Positions 1 to 14,376 of a stretch of 64,000 bases of DNA are shown here, in pieces. The position numbers were made by a program, and so were the translations under genes. The notes beneath the pieces were generated by a model that was not told the DNA's origin, did no database searches, and was given only the letters and a program-made list of their open reading frames with translations. The stretch's first letter is position 1, and every line of letters starts with the position of its first letter. The stretch is taken from NCBI RefSeq assembly GCF_035594125.1, contig NC_087197.1:6224352-6288351 (forward strand). The letters run 5' to 3'. Source of the DNA: Scylla paramamosain. Its lineage: Eukaryota; Arthropoda; Malacostraca; Decapoda; Portunidae.

Positions 1-2600
1 TCTCTTCGGTCCTCTGCCTACACTATTTCTCCACACCGTACACACTTCAGAGCCGCCATGCAACAATGACATCCCTGACTCCTTGCAACACGCAATGAGC
101 CAACTAGGGACCATAGTCTCCTGGTTCATCATCATCATGGCAGGACCAGGCAAAATACTTCCTGGCCAAACAAAACTCTCCCTTGGGCTTTTACTGCCTA
201 CACCATTACTCCCGTTTGCCTGCTCCTGGCTCCATGAAGCCTCTGTGCCACACCCATAAAATTGACAAAATAAAACTGCTGCCTCCTTGGCAAAACTATG
301 AGGAGCTATCTGGCCACTCTTAACAAAACAAACTTCTTCCCGGGTGTGACACAACCAAGACTGCATCTGACTGTCAGGCACATTGACACTATTACGCCTC
401 TTTTCTCCCTCCAACTCCTTGAGGACACAGTTATTGCCACAGCAAGCTGACGGCTGCTCCCTTCCAGGACACATGCGCACATGTCTCCACACAAACACAT
501 GTGGCTGTCACAAAACTACGAACCCCAGCTCCAACATGAGCCAAACCAATGTGTTACTGGGCCAGCCCCAATGGTCCCAGCAACTGTTCTCGTGTGCATT
601 CACTTCTCATCAGACCTGATAATTTGTCACTTCGAGAAAGCCATCCATCAACACAGACTACACTTCTTGGTCCCAGCACCTGACAATTAATAAGAACTTG
701 GTGAAAGGCAGCCCCTAGCAACACAGAGGGTGCCTCCTGAGTGACAAGTAAAAAATCATCACAGGTAGCCTCGCTCAGCGCTGCCTCCTGACACAGCACC
801 ATAATGCTCATGTCAACAACATCATCACAACTCTCCACAGAAGAAGGAATCGGGTGAACAACATTATAAACAATTCCCACACCAGGGGAAGTGACACTAG
901 CTATAGCACAAGAGAGAGGGGCCCCAGACAAGAGGTCATCAGGCTTATCAGCCTGACCCATGCAGTTACGCCCAACAAACGGGACCACACTCAACCCTCA
1001 GAGCTACGCCAAACGCTCCTGAGTCAGCATGACTCCAAAATGACCAAACGCCAATCTGCTACATCCAGATGACATCAAAATGGAGCATCAAACCTCCGTC
1101 CTCCTCCCTCTGCCGGCTATCCACAATATTGTTGCTCTCATCACATGCTGCCTGACCCTCGGCTTCCTCGCCATCCACTCCTGCCTTGGCAAGTAGTGGG
1201 GCAATACATACATGAGGGACAGAACCTTTCTTAACTACACTGATAGTGACACCCACAGCTGCCAACATGGGTGGCTCACCACATGAGCAAATACCCACTG
1301 TGTCTTGTCCTGGCAGCGGAGCAGCCTGTTCCCCACCTCTGGTGCACCCTGCAGGGGAGAAAAATCCTATCTCCCCAGCAGAATCTGGAGTCTTCCTATC
1401 CTCAACAGTGATCCCTGACACACCAGACACACTTAGCTGAGGCCCAAACTGAGTACTGGCACCCACAACAACTCCACCTGAGTGCCACCTCTGAGAGGGT
1501 CCTCAGGGTGGGGCAAACCATCAAACAAACAACCTAAACTCATCACTCCAGCCTCACCCTTGGCAACACTCTCTATAGAGTCAAGTGCTTTCTGTGGCGG
1601 CTCTGCGCTTTTGCAGTCAGCCCCAGCATACTGACTCAATGATGAATCTAATTCTGACTCATCACAAGCCTGGTCACCAGTGGGACAGACCTCTGGGCAC
1701 TCTGCCCCAACTGCGGCATCAATGCAAACACCACTCCTTTTGTGGTGGCCCTGCCTTATTGCAGTTGATCCCTGGAGTCACAGATCCCACAGGCACCTGA
1801 CACCAGGATGCTGGCCTCACCTTAGAGCAACTAACAACAACAATGGAGTCAGCATTCTCAGCAACCTCCACATCTGGGTCAGTATCGGCGGATGGGGGCT
1901 GTATGCAAAGTCTCCCACTTGCCAGGTCATTCCCTAGAAGGAAATCAACCCCCGAAACAGGCAGATCCTTCACTAGTACCACCCACACCTCTGCAGTCAC
2001 TAAAGAACACAATAGCCTAATCTCCACCATGGCGTAGCTCTCTGTGCCACCACACAGGCTGATTAGAGGCAACTTGCTTCCCAGTCACATTCTGGTACAG
2101 TGACTGCTGTGCAGTTGTGTCTCCCAAAATGGTAACAGGGTACTCAACCCCATCAATCCCAACAGTGCCCTGACACAAGAATGGACGGCACCAGTCCAAC
2201 TCAGACATCACAGGAGGCAACAACAGATAAGGAGGCTGCCACAACAGCCTTTCCACCTCACAACCAAACACAGCCTGTATCTCATCACCCTCCTGTTCCC
2301 AATCCTGGGACACAATCAAAGCCACTGGCTTCTGGGATGTCTTGGAAGCAATGGCTGTTAATGATTTTGGGCAGTTGTATTTAAAATATCCAGTATTCTT
2401 GCAGTAATGGCACGTGGGCTGCATACTATAACAGGGAGTGCTGTGTTGCATGCTCCCAGACTGTCTCCATTGTGGGCTGAGTGGAGACTTATTACCGACA
2501 GGGCTAACTCACTTATCCCTTTAAAGCAACTGACCCAACTAACTTGTATCCCACCTCAGTTTCCATCAGATATTAGTGCCCGTCTCAATACATCTGCTCC
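1..2600 (-). mobile_element. Degenerate Gypsy-like LTR retrotransposon (gag/protease part)
   Basis: Broken minus-strand frames run through this block. Its upstream part carries a retroviral-type zinc knuckle and a degenerate aspartic protease. The stretch from about 1,700 down to 1 holds further open segments (554-994, 1,059-1,466) that fit a protease-to-RT linker but show no recognisable catalytic motif. The RT and integrase would lie beyond the left edge of the window. No LTR was recognised. Assignment to Gypsy rests on the protease neighbourhood only. Confidence 0.55.
1719..2451 (-). pseudogene. Gag zinc knuckle plus aspartic protease of a Gypsy-like element, frameshifted
   Basis: Near its N terminus the reading frame 2,451-2,017 has a CCHC-like knuckle of the form C-x2-C-x4-Y-x4-C, with Tyr in place of the usual His. 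About 2,103-2,136 encodes ILGDTTAQQSL, a form of the retropepsin active site in which D-T-G-A has become D-T-T-A. Coding then jumps frame near 2,070 and continues to 1,719, where VSGVDFLLGNDLASG (about 1,915-1,960) matches the conserved LLGNDLA block after the protease in many animal Gypsy elements. The substituted knuckle, altered active site and frameshift show a dead copy. In an intact element these parts would bind RNA and mature the polyprotein. Confidence 0.6.
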
Positions 2601-2620
2601 ATGAAAGTGCTGGGTAGTGA
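2484..2620. repeat. Dispersed repeat shared with about 15,165-15,310
   Basis: The sequence from TAACTCACTTATCCC onward (about 2,506-2,600) recurs with point differences at about 15,185-15,290 in the same orientation. Both copies contain CAACTGACCCA and a following TCTCAnTAnnTCTGCT segment. The first copy lies just upstream of the Gypsy-like zinc knuckle, so it may be gag or leader sequence of that family. Confidence 0.6.
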
Positions 2621-2814
2621 CTGAGCATGAGAAAGTGCACCAAACACTCTTCCTCTGCTGCTATGGGGAGGGGGTTTACAAGGAAGGGGGAGATGACACA
2701 CATACATATGTACACCTGCCCACATGCTTGTGTGCCACACTATCTGCTCCCCACACTGTCTTACACAAATGAAGCACTTCTGAGAATTCTAATGATCAAA
2801 CTGGGGGCTAGATG
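2621..2814. other. Unassigned spacer between Gypsy relic and LINE-A
   Basis: No motif, repeat or persuasive frame was seen here. Confidence 0.4.
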
Positions 2815-3752
2815 AATTTTTTTTCTTTTATGTAGGAAGGACACTGGCCAAGGGCAACAAAAATCAAGTGAAAAAAAAAAAAAAAAGCCCACTGAGATGC
2901 CAGTCCCATAAAAGGGTCCAAAGCGGTAGCCAAAAATTGAAGGATAAGTGTCTTGAAACCTCCCTCTTGAAGGAATTCAAGTCATAGAAAGGTGGAAATA
3001 CAGAAGCAGCCAGGGAGTTTTCCAGAGTTTACCAGAGAAAGGGATCAGTGATTGAGAATACTGGTTAACTCTTGCATTAGAGAGGTGGACAGAATAGGGA
3101 TGAGAGAAGGAAGAAAGTCTTGTGCAGCGAGGCTGCGGGAGGAGGGGAGGCATGCAGTTAGCAAGGTCAGAAGAACCGTTAGCATGAAAATAACAGTAGA
3201 AGACAACTAGAGATGCAACATTGCAGCAATGAGAGAGAGGCTGAAGACAGTCAATTAGAGGAGAGGAGTTGATGAGATGAAAAGCTTTTGATTCCACCCT
3301 GTGTGGAAGAGCAATATGAGTGGAATGCCCTTCAGACATGTGAAGCATACTCCATACATGGACGGATAAGGCCCTTGTACAGAGTGAGCAGCTTCGGGGA
3401 TGAGAAAAACTGGCAGAAATGTCTCAGAACGCATAACTTCATAGAAGCTGTTTTAGCTAGATGAGATGTGAAGTTTCCAGTTCAGATTATAAGAAAAGGA
3501 CAGACCGAGGATGTTCAGTATAGACAGTTGAGTGTCAATGAAAAAAGAGGGGATAGTTGTCTGGAAGGTTGTGTCGAGTTGATAGATAGAGGAATTGAGT
3601 TTTTGAGGCACTGAACAATATCAAGTTTGCTCTGCCCCAATCAGAAATTTTAGAAAGATCAGAAGTCAGGCATTCTGTGGCTTCCCTGCATGAAATGTTT
3701 ACTTCCTGAAGGGTTGGACATCTATGAAAAGACGTGGAAAAATGCAGGGTGA
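2815..3752 (-). mobile_element. LINE-A copy 1, 5'-truncated 3' end
   Basis: Read on the minus strand, this copy starts within the RT region downstream of the YADD box. It ends in the family's 3' UTR, which contains the block complementary to GGCCAAGGGCAACAAAAATC, and a short A/T tail. It matches 63,077-64,000 almost throughout. Similarity stops abruptly near 3,752, the 5' truncation point. The C-terminal frame (3,348-2,977) has the family's FSHPYSVHLSNARVNQYSQS block. Confidence 0.85.
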
Positions 3753-3931
3753 TTATTTCATTGTCAAGAGCAACTCTTCTACTAAATATTTGGTGAGACT
3801 CGGATTGAATGGATAAGGGGAAGTAAGGAAATTTATGTGTGGAATATGAGTGACTGTGAATAAATATTACACTAGAAACCTCAGGCTGGGTATCTACGTG
3901 TCCAAGACACGTCTAAGTCTTGCGCCCCCCC

Positions 3932-3934
<3 letters not shown>

Positions 3935-4018
<84 letters not shown>
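3935..4018. repeat. (TC)n microsatellite, 42 units
   Basis: A perfect dinucleotide tract preceded by a C9 run. Open frames spanning it (Ser/Leu or Arg/Glu repeats) are artefacts. Confidence 0.98.
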
Positions 4019-4022
<4 letters not shown>

Positions 4023-4179
4023 TTCTTTTCTCATTCATTCTTACTACTTTCTTCATTTTATATTGCATTATTTCACTGCACACAACAATATCCAGTGTTG
4101 TAGAATGTCTGATAGGAGATATGAGGTCAGTAAATTCAGAAGAAATTTCATTTTGATTTAATAAGCCACACATGACACC

Positions 4180-5095
4180 TAGATGACACTTAAGAAATAC
4201 ATAAAATTATCTTACTATATCCACCTTAGTTATACTATTAGGAAAAGAATTAGTACCATACTTAAAACACATTACCCTGACACTAAATTTAATTTCATCT
4301 TCATTAATAACTTTACCATTGCCTCTTTCTATAAATTTAAAGACAGCATCTTTATTGGACTCATCTCCAACATCGTATATGAATTTAATTGTTTAAGTTG
4401 TAAGACTCGATATCTTGGAGAAACCAAGAGGAATCTTACACATAGAAATAGTGAACATAAAGATAATTCACACATACACAGAAACAACTAGCTCGTCCCC
4501 CTTTCTCTGCAGTAAGAACGCACTCACATGAACATGACCATCCCCTTTCAGAGAAAGATTTCAGAATATTACATAAAGCAGATGCACATACAAACATTAA
4601 AATATTAGAAGCTATTTATATTGAACACTTAAAACCTGAATTAAATAACCAATTATCATCATCCCAATTGTACCTTTTGCAAACCTTTGCTCAGAGCTTC
4701 AGTTTCTGAGCTAGTAGTCAATCTAATTTTCACAACACCACCCTCGGTCAGCCATCACCCTTCTACCAGCAAGTCCACACCAGGTTTGTTTTACTTAGAT
4801 ACTCACTTTTTCCACCATATATCACTACTGCTCCATACATTATCTCTCCTGTTTTTTATTATTTTTTAGTTAACAAAGTGACCCACCATCGTACATGTCG
4901 GCTTATTTTGTTTACTTTTTATTATTGTGCCCCTTATGTGTAATTGTTTTTTGCTCTTATTTTTTTAATTATATCTTTTTAATATTGCACTAATTATAAT
5001 TACATATTTTAGCCTGAAGATGCATTCTGTGTAGGTGAAATGTTGCAAGTAATGAAGTGAAGAAAAGAAAGAACTGAATGTTTTCCCTGTTCACC
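4180..5095 (+). mobile_element. Penelope-like element, 3' part with GIY-YIG domain
   Basis: The 5' RT region is missing, so this is a 5'-truncated copy. It holds the C-terminal GIY-YIG endonuclease region (next entry), then broken coding sequence and an A/T-rich 3' region. It ends at a (TA)n tract. Near the 3' end, at about 5,012-5,045, the text CTGAAGATG...GGTGAAATG resembles the CTGATGA...GAAA core of the hammerhead ribozymes known from Penelope-like elements, but no convincing stem II was found. Confidence 0.75.
4183..4491 (+). pseudogene. GIY-YIG endonuclease domain of a Penelope-like element
   Basis: In Penelope-like elements the protein is an RT followed by a GIY-YIG nuclease that nicks the target. 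This 102-codon frame covers the end of the RT-nuclease linker (KFNFIFINNFTI, a block typical of arthropod copies). The nuclease core follows: SNIVYEFNCLSCKTRYLGET, with the Y...YLG form of GIY...YIG and an intervening C-x2-C. The conserved Arg and the H of an EHK box (SEHKDNSHIH) come next. A stop follows at 4,489-4,491. Further family-like sequence (ILHKADAHTNIKILEAIY) lies downstream in another frame. The copy is truncated and dead. I am fairly sure of the family. Confidence 0.75.
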
Positions 5096-5097
5096 TC

Positions 5098-6335
<1,238 letters not shown>

Positions 6336-6339
6336 TATA

Positions 6340-7905
6340 TAGCAGAGGTGCCTCTGGCATTTTGCCTTTGCCAGCTGGGAGGACCTGAGGAGATACTTTG
6401 CTGATTTTCCTTGGAATGACTGCTGCTTCTGAGCACATAAGAGAGGTGATAGTATCTGGCATGGAGGCATACATTCCTCACCCTTTTTCTCAACCTAAAC
6501 CTTCCAAACCTTGGTTAACACAGCCTGTTCTCGTGCTATACATGATAGAGAGGTGGCCCATGAAAGGTACTTAAGCCTTCTGTCACCAGAACTTCATGCA
6601 CTTTATATTTTTGTCCAGAACCATACCAAGTCTGTTCTCCAACTAGCCAAAAACTCCTTCATTAATAGAAAGTGTCAAAATCTTTCAAGATCTAGCTCCC
6701 CTCATATATTTCCAATAACTTTGCTTCTTCTTTCCTTCCTTTATTTCAACCAGATGGCACCACTGCTATCACATCTATCTCTAAAGCTGAACTCTTCACT
6801 CAAACCTTTGCAAAAAATGCTACCTTGGAGGATTCAGGGCTTGTTCCTCTCCCTCCTCCACCCAGACTACTTCATGCTACCTATTAAGTTTTTCGCAGTG
6901 ATGTTTCCCATGCCCTCGCTGGCCTTAAACCTTGGAAGAATTATGGACCTGAAGGGGTCCCTCCTATTGTTCTCCGCAACTGTGCCTCTGTGCTTCCACC
7001 TTGCCTAGTCAAACTCTTTCAACTCTGTTTGTCAACATCTACCTTTCCTTCTTGCTGGAAGTTTGCCTACATTCAACTTGTTTCTTAAAAGGGTGACCAT
7101 TCTTATCCCTCAAACCACCATCCTATTACTTTAATTTCCTGCCTATCTAAAGTTTTTGAATCTGTCCTCAACAGGAAGATTCTTAAACATCTCTCACTTC
7201 ACAACCTTCTATCTGATCAAGAGCATGGTTTCCGTCAAGGCCACTCAATTGGTGATCTTCTGGCTTTCCTTACTGTGTCTTGGTCATCCTCTTTTAGAGA
7301 TTTTGGGGAAACTTTTGTTGTTGCCTTAGACATATCAAAAGTTTTTGATAGAGTCTGGCATAAAGCTTTGATTTCAAAACTACTCTCCTACGGTTTCTAT
7401 CCTTCTCTCTGTAACTTCATCTAAAGTTTCCTTTCTGACCATTCTGTTGTTGCTGCAGTAGATGGTCACTGTTCTTCTCCTAAATCTATTAACAGTGGTG
7501 TTCTTCAGGGTTCTGTCCTGTTACCCACTCTCTTCTTATTATTCATCAATGACTTTCTAAACCAAATTTCTTGTTGTATGCACTCCTACGCATAGACATC
7601 CAATCCTTCAGGGAGTAAACATTTCATGAAGGGAAGCCACAGAATGCCTGACTTCTGATCTTTGGAAAACTTCTGATTGGGCATAGCAAACTTAGTACTG
7701 TTCAGAGCCTCAAAAATTCAATTCCTCCATCTATCAACTCAACACAACCTTCTAGACAACTATCCTCTCTTCAGTGACACTCAACTATCCCCCTCTTCTA
7801 CACTCAATATCCTTGGTCTGTCCTATATTTATAATTCAAACTGGAAACTTCACATCTTATCTCTAGCTGAAACAGCTTCTATGAAGTTAATGGCAGTTTA
7901 GTGGT
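6340..7905 (+). mobile_element. LINE-A copy 2, internally deleted
   Basis: It starts with the RT-linker segment matching 54,004-54,160 and lacks about 30 bp there. It continues through the RT with many frameshifts and stops near AAATGAAGTTAATGGCAG (about 7,890), so the 3' end is missing. The sequence matching the catalytic YADD box (about 7,586-7,600) is broken. The longest open piece (6,511-7,008) is out of frame in parts. The right TIR of the preceding DNA transposon directly abuts its 5' edge. Confidence 0.85.
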
Positions 7906-7979
7906 GGCATGATGTTCATTATTTTCTAGTCTTCCAACTGGTAGCACTTTCAAAATGATGCACTAGAGGGAAAAGGGAG

Positions 7980-7984
7980 AAAAA

Positions 7985-8070
<86 letters not shown>
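7980..8070. repeat. A23 run followed by (TA)n
   Basis: Poly-A 7,980-8,002 runs into about 34 TA units. An A-run before TA repeats is compatible with a retrotransposon tail, but no LINE 3' UTR precedes it. Confidence 0.95.
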
Positions 8071-8074
<4 letters not shown>

Positions 8075-8130
8075 TACTAACATAGCTAATGGGCTGCCGC
8101 CCCTGCGCCAGACCCACCAGCCCAGCACAC

Positions 8131-8138
8131 TCTCTCTC

Positions 8139-8182
<44 letters not shown>
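8131..8182. repeat. (TC)n microsatellite, left flank of LINE-C
   Basis: A nearly perfect TC tract with one CCC interruption at about 8,148-8,150. It leads directly into the T-run that is the LINE-C poly(A) tail in reverse. Confidence 0.95.
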
Positions 8183-8191
<9 letters not shown>

Positions 8192-9220
8192 TCTATTTAT
8201 ACAGAATACATTACTTGTTATAGAGTTCAATGTAGTGCATATTACATACAAGTACAATGTTTTACGGGCTAAAGGAAACATAATTAGTGTGTCCTATCTT
8301 AAAGCCCAACTCTGATGTCTGGTGTTCTCCTGACGGCAGCCACGCATTCACCAGCTCCTTGAAGCTCTGTGCCGCCATGTTGTCAAGGCGTGGCTGTGAG
8401 GCAAGCAGTCCATTCCACCAGGTTACATAAGTGTTAATGAATTGCCTCTGGTGGTGCCACGTTCTGCAGCGGGGCTGTAACAGTTCGGCGGGAGCTCGGG
8501 AGACTGATCTTGTGTCCACCTGTGCCCGCCGAAGGGGCTGCCTGAGAGGCTGAAGGTGATGGACCCGCTGCTGATGTATCTTGAACATCACCGTGAGGCC
8601 TGCCACATCGCGGCGGTGCTGAAGACTGCAGAGTCCTGGATGTTGTTGTGCACTTCTGCTTTCCCTGATCAACCTCTCTGCACGGCCCTGGACCTTGTCG
8701 AGGAGGGTGAGGTGTTTGCGTGCCGCGCCGCCCCACGCGAGGCATGCGTAGTCCAGGGACGAGCGAACCTGCACCTTATAAAGAGTCTGAAGCCCCTCGC
8801 TGTCAAGCAGCCATGACATCCTTCTCAGGGATGCCAGCTTGCCTGATGCCTCTCTGGCAAGTCGCTCGATGTGGGATTTGAAGGTCAGCTTCCTGTCGTA
8901 GGTAACCCCCAAAATTTCCACTTCCTCCTGGGACGCCAGTGCCTTTCCTTCGAAGACCAGGGATAGAGGCTCCCCTGACCTGGAGACAGTAAGCAGCTGA
9001 GCCTTGTTAGGAGCAAATTTCACCTGCCACTTATTGCCCCAGGCTACGATGTGGTTCAGAGTGTTGTTGAGTTCAGCTGTGGAGCGAGCCTCTTCCCCTG
9101 CCTCATAGCTGTGCGTCAGGGTGATGTCGTCTGCATAGGCCTGTGCACTGGGTATTAAATTTAATAGTTCATTTATATATATGTTCCATAGCAGAGGGCC
9201 TAAGCAGCTTCCCTGGGGAA

Positions 9221-9222
<2 letters not shown>
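8183..9222 (-). mobile_element. LINE-C, 5'-truncated, with short poly(A), embedded in (TC)n
   Basis: On the minus strand the element begins inside the RT at 9,222, directly at the edge of a (TC)n tract. It ends in an A10 tail (plus-strand T-run 8,183-8,192), again directly at a (TC)n tract. It is richer in G+C than its neighbours and its coding frame is uninterrupted, which suggests recent insertion. Confidence 0.85.
8262..9222 (-). CDS. LINE-C reverse transcriptase, C-terminal half (partial, open)
   Basis: About 320 codons are open without a stop. The first recognisable block is SVPQGSCLGPLLWNIYINEL, the RT segment just before the catalytic site. The active site AYADDITLTHSY (A-D-D) follows. 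Next come the thumb blocks KFAPNKAQLL and EILGVTYDRKLTFKSHIERL, then a C-terminal region with LDYACLAWGG and RAERLI, typical of Jockey/R1/CR1-type LINEs. The endonuclease and fingers are missing through 5' truncation. Reading further upstream only translates the microsatellite as Arg-Glu repeats. The frame ends at 8,262. The clade cannot be fixed by eye. With its N terminus missing, the product would be inactive. Confidence 0.85.

Positions 9223-9315
<93 letters not shown>
9223..9315. repeat. (TC)n microsatellite, right flank of LINE-C
   Basis: A perfect TC tract, about 46 units, directly adjoining the truncated 5' end of LINE-C. Confidence 0.98.
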
Positions 9316-9319
<4 letters not shown>

Positions 9320-9338
9320 TATCCCATCTTGCTGTGTG

Positions 9339-9340
<2 letters not shown>

Positions 9341-9433
<93 letters not shown>
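9341..9433. repeat. (TA)n microsatellite, left of the pogo element
   Basis: A perfect TA tract ending in TA at 9,432-9,433, the target duplication of the following element. Confidence 0.97.
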
Positions 9434-10929
<1,496 letters not shown>

Positions 10930-10939
10930 AGCAAGAAGA

Positions 10940-11494
10940 ACATGATAAAGAGATGGCAAAAACCATTAAGGAAAAAGATAACATAGTAAGGGATACGGTA
11001 CAAAAAAAGATGTGCCTGATGGTGTTTGGGGATAAAGAGAAGACCATATCAAATAAAGTTCTAAGAGAAAGAAGAATTACAAAGAGCAAAAGAAATCATT
11101 GGGAAAATTGTAGAAGAAGGAGATGAAACGGATATACAAATAGAGGAAGTGTACAGGATTGGGAAATATTCAGAAGGGGAAAACGTCCCATGAAAATAAG
11201 ACTTAATACCCAAGCGGCAGCCGAATACATCTTGAGAAGAACGAGTTTGTTAAGAAAAATAGAGGGTATGAAGAATATATATATATAAGAAGAGAAATGA
11301 ATGAGGAGGAAAGAAACAAGGTGAAAGAGTTAAAAGAGGAGGCCAAGACAAAAAACGAAGAGAGAACACAGGAACAGGCAGAAAGGTATATATGGAGGGT
11401 GATAGACATGAAAATAAGGAAATGGTGGTTAAAGAATGCGGGGCAAGAAGTAAGACAACAAAGAGAGAACACAAAAGAAATGGGTCCACAATAA
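10940..11494 (+). pseudogene. LINE-B ORF1 (RNA-binding protein), C-terminal part
   Basis: ORF1 proteins of LINEs bind the element RNA. The start is lost in the microsatellite cluster. Readable pieces in alternating frames are KEKDNIVRDTVQKKMCLMVF, then a VYRIGKYSEGENVP block, then REMNEEERNKVKELKEEAKT and a C terminus rich in Lys/Trp (KIRKWWLKNAG). The same blocks occur in the ORF1 pieces at 20,125-21,034 and 26,215-26,520, which identifies the family. At least two frameshifts lie between 11,100 and 11,200. The 3' end overlaps the start of ORF2 in another frame. Confidence 0.7.
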
Positions 11495-11508
11495 ATAAAA
11501 TTAAAGTT

Positions 11509-14312
11509 ATGTATACAAACATAGATGGATTAGTGTCCAGCCTAAGGGAACTAAGAGATTATTTACATGAAAAGAAACCAGAAGTGGCATGCATTACGGA
11601 AACAAAACTAACAAGGGAGATTAATGTGGAATTTAAAGAAGAAGGATATAACACATGGAGAAGAGACAGAAAGAATAAGGGAGGAGGAGGAGTGATGATT
11701 CTAGTAAGAAAAAACATCTTGATAGAAACAGTGGAATATGGTGAAGGGAGGTCATAAACATTGAGTGTGGAGATCAAGATCCAAGGACAAGAAAGCAGAA
11801 AAATTATTGTTGCGTACATGCCTCCAAAGACCAACACTTGGGGGACTGATGATTATAAGCACATGCAAAGCGAGTTCATAAAAAGTATAGATGACATGCT
11901 AAAGATAAGAAACAAGGTGTTACTAGTAGGAGATTTTAATAGCAAGGAGATAAACTGGGGGGAGATGGAGGTGACAGGGATTGCCAGTACATGGAGTGAA
12001 GAATTTTTACAGACTATGATGGTAAACACGATGGATCAATGGGTGAAAGAAAATACTAGGTACAGAGGGGAAGATGAACCATCACTCCTAGACTTGGTTT
12101 TTACAAAAAAGCCAGAAAATGAACCAAGTATAGAATATTTGTGTCCAGTGGGAAAAAGTGATCATGTGAAGATGGAGATAGAGATCAAAGAAAAAGTGCC
12201 AAAATTCAATGAGGAATATAAAAATGAGAGAAAAAATTATGCTAAGGCAGACTTTACAGGGTTAAAGAAATTCTACGGAGAGCTTGATTGGAGTAATTTA
12301 TTAAGAGGTATGGAGGTGCAGAAAAAATATGAAGTGTTTTTAAGCAAGTTTAGAGAAGGTGTTGAAAGATATGTGCCAAGATATAAGGTAAAAGAAAATA
12401 AGAAAGTGTGGTTTAATGAAAAGTGTGTAGAGGCAAAAAGGAAAAAGGAGAGGGCATGGAAAAAAATTAGGAAACAATGGAATGAGATAAATAGAGAAGA
12501 ATACAGGACAGCTAGAAATGATTATGTTAAAATAAGAAGAGAAGAAGAAAGAAATTTTGAAAGAGATGTAGTTGGAAAGTGTAAAGAAGAACCCAAACTT
12601 TTCTATAGATATGTAAATGGAAAAATAAAGCATAGAGATACCATTACAAAGCTGAAGGAAAATGGAGAAATTTATGAAACCACACAAGAGATGGCTGAGA
12701 TACTGAATAAAAGCTTTAAGTCTGTATTTACAAGAGAAACTGTCTTTGCATCACTGGGAGATGAGGAACAACAGAAAGGAATAGAAAATATACAAGTGGA
12801 AAGAAAAGAAATTGAAAGACTACTGGAAGAGCTAGATACTAGGAAGGCAATAGGACCAGACGAAGTAAATGGATGGATATTGAAAGAATGTAGAGAGGAA
12901 TTGGAAGAACCAACATGGGAGATAATTAACAGTTCTTTGAAGGAGGGAAAAGTACCAAAGGAATGGAAGAGAGCAAATATAGTACCGTTACACAAAGGAG
13001 GTAATAAAATGGAACCACTGAATTACAGACCAGTCTCACTCACGAGTATTGTAAGTAAACTCTGTGAAATAGTCATTAAAAACAGATGGGTGCAATATCT
13101 TGAACAAGAAAATATAATAACAGAAAAACAATTCGGTTTCAGGAAAGAGAGATCTTGCGTAACAAACTTACTGAGCTTTTATACAAGAGTAATAGATAAA
13201 CTACAAGAGAGAGATGGTTGGGTTGATGCTGTCTATTTAGATCTGAAAAAAGCTTTTGATACAGTTCCACATAAAAGACTCATATGGAAACTGGAACATC
13301 GAGGAGGGCTAAAAGGAAAAATACTTAAGTGGATGAAGGATTATCTCCAAGGTAGGGAAATGAGTACAGTAATCAAGTTGGTGCGAAGTAACAAGTGGAG
13401 TACCACAAGGGTCTGTGTTGGCACCTATAATGTTTCAGGTCTATATAAATGATATGGCGGTGGGTTTAAATAGCTACATTAACATGTTTGCAGATGATGC
13501 AAAATTGATGAAAGTAATAAAGAACCAAGAGGATTGTGAGGAACTACAGAGGGATATTGATAAAATTTATGAATGGAGTAAACGATGGAAATTAGAATTT
13601 AATATAAAGAAGTGTCATGTAATGGAGATGGGAAGAAGTAAAAGGAGACCTTCATGGGAGTATAAGATGGGAGGGAGGAATCACAATACCAAAGAGCAAA
13701 GAAGAAAAAGACTTGGGAGTAATAATTCAAGACACGCTATCACCAGAAAAACACGTCAATGGAATATTTGGCTCTACATATAATTTGCTAGCAAATATCA
13801 GGGTGGCATTTAATTACCTAGACAAAGAAATGATGAAGAAAATTATAACACACATGATACGCCCCAAACTGGAATACGCAGCAATGGTATGGTCTCCACA
13901 CAAGAAGAAAGATATAAGGAAATTGGAAAGGATACAAAGAACAGCTACAAAAATGATACCTGAATTGGAAGACCTAAGTTATGAGGAAAGACTGGAAGAA
14001 ATTGGATTACCAACACTGCAAGAAAAAAGGGAAAGAGGAGACCTGATAACAATGTTCAAATTAATAAACAACATGGTGAAGATAGACAGAGATGACCTAG
14101 TTGTAAAAGTGGAGGAAGGAGATAGACATACAAGGGGACATATGAAGAAATTAAAGAAGAGTCATTGTTTGGGAGATATTAAAAAATACAGCTTTCCGCA
14201 TCGAACGGTTGAAATATGGAATAACTTAAAAGAAGAAGTGGTTGCGGCAAAGAGTGTGCACATGTTTAAAGAGAGATTAGATAAATTCGGGTATGGAGAC
14301 AGGACTAATTGA
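11509..14312 (+). pseudogene. LINE-B ORF2: AP-like endonuclease plus reverse transcriptase
   Basis: The endonuclease nicks target DNA and the RT copies element RNA at the nick. Endonuclease motifs in order are KVMYTNIDGL (N terminus), ITETKL, VGDFNSKEINW near 11,930 and GKSDHVKM near 12,155. RT blocks are NYRPVSLTSIVSKLCE, QFGFRKERSC, VYLDLKKAFDTVPHKRL near 13,235, SGVPQGSVLAPIMF and the active site MFADDAKLM near 13,485. The stop is at 14,310-14,312. Three lesions break it: an in-frame TAA at 11,755-11,757, a frameshift near 13,387 just before the PQG block, and a frameshift near 13,680-13,710. All catalytic residues are otherwise present, so this is a fairly young corpse. Confidence 0.9.
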
Positions 14313-14376
14313 GCTTTGGCTCGGACCCTGTACTATACAACTAGGTAAATACAACTAGGTAAATACACACACACAC

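Larger units (their letters stand above)
10930..14376 (+). mobile_element. LINE-B copy 1, nearly full length (CR1/L2-like)
   Basis: It contains the end of ORF1, a complete ORF2 region (endonuclease and RT) and the 3' terminus. The 3' UTR is short and ends in two copies of ACTAGGTAAATACA followed by (CA)n, not poly(A). A short-repeat terminus and the C-terminal blocks RKLERIQRTATKM and YEERLEEIGLPTLQEKRERG are typical of CR1/L2-type LINEs. It carries one stop and two frameshifts in ORF2. It is the best reference for the other LINE-B pieces in the window. Confidence 0.9.

Noticed and set aside
3850..4173. Long frames of Ser-Leu or Arg-Glu repeats across (TC)n, also at 8.1, 9.3, 10.8 and 51.4 kb
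   Set aside because: Direct translations of dinucleotide microsatellites, not proteins.
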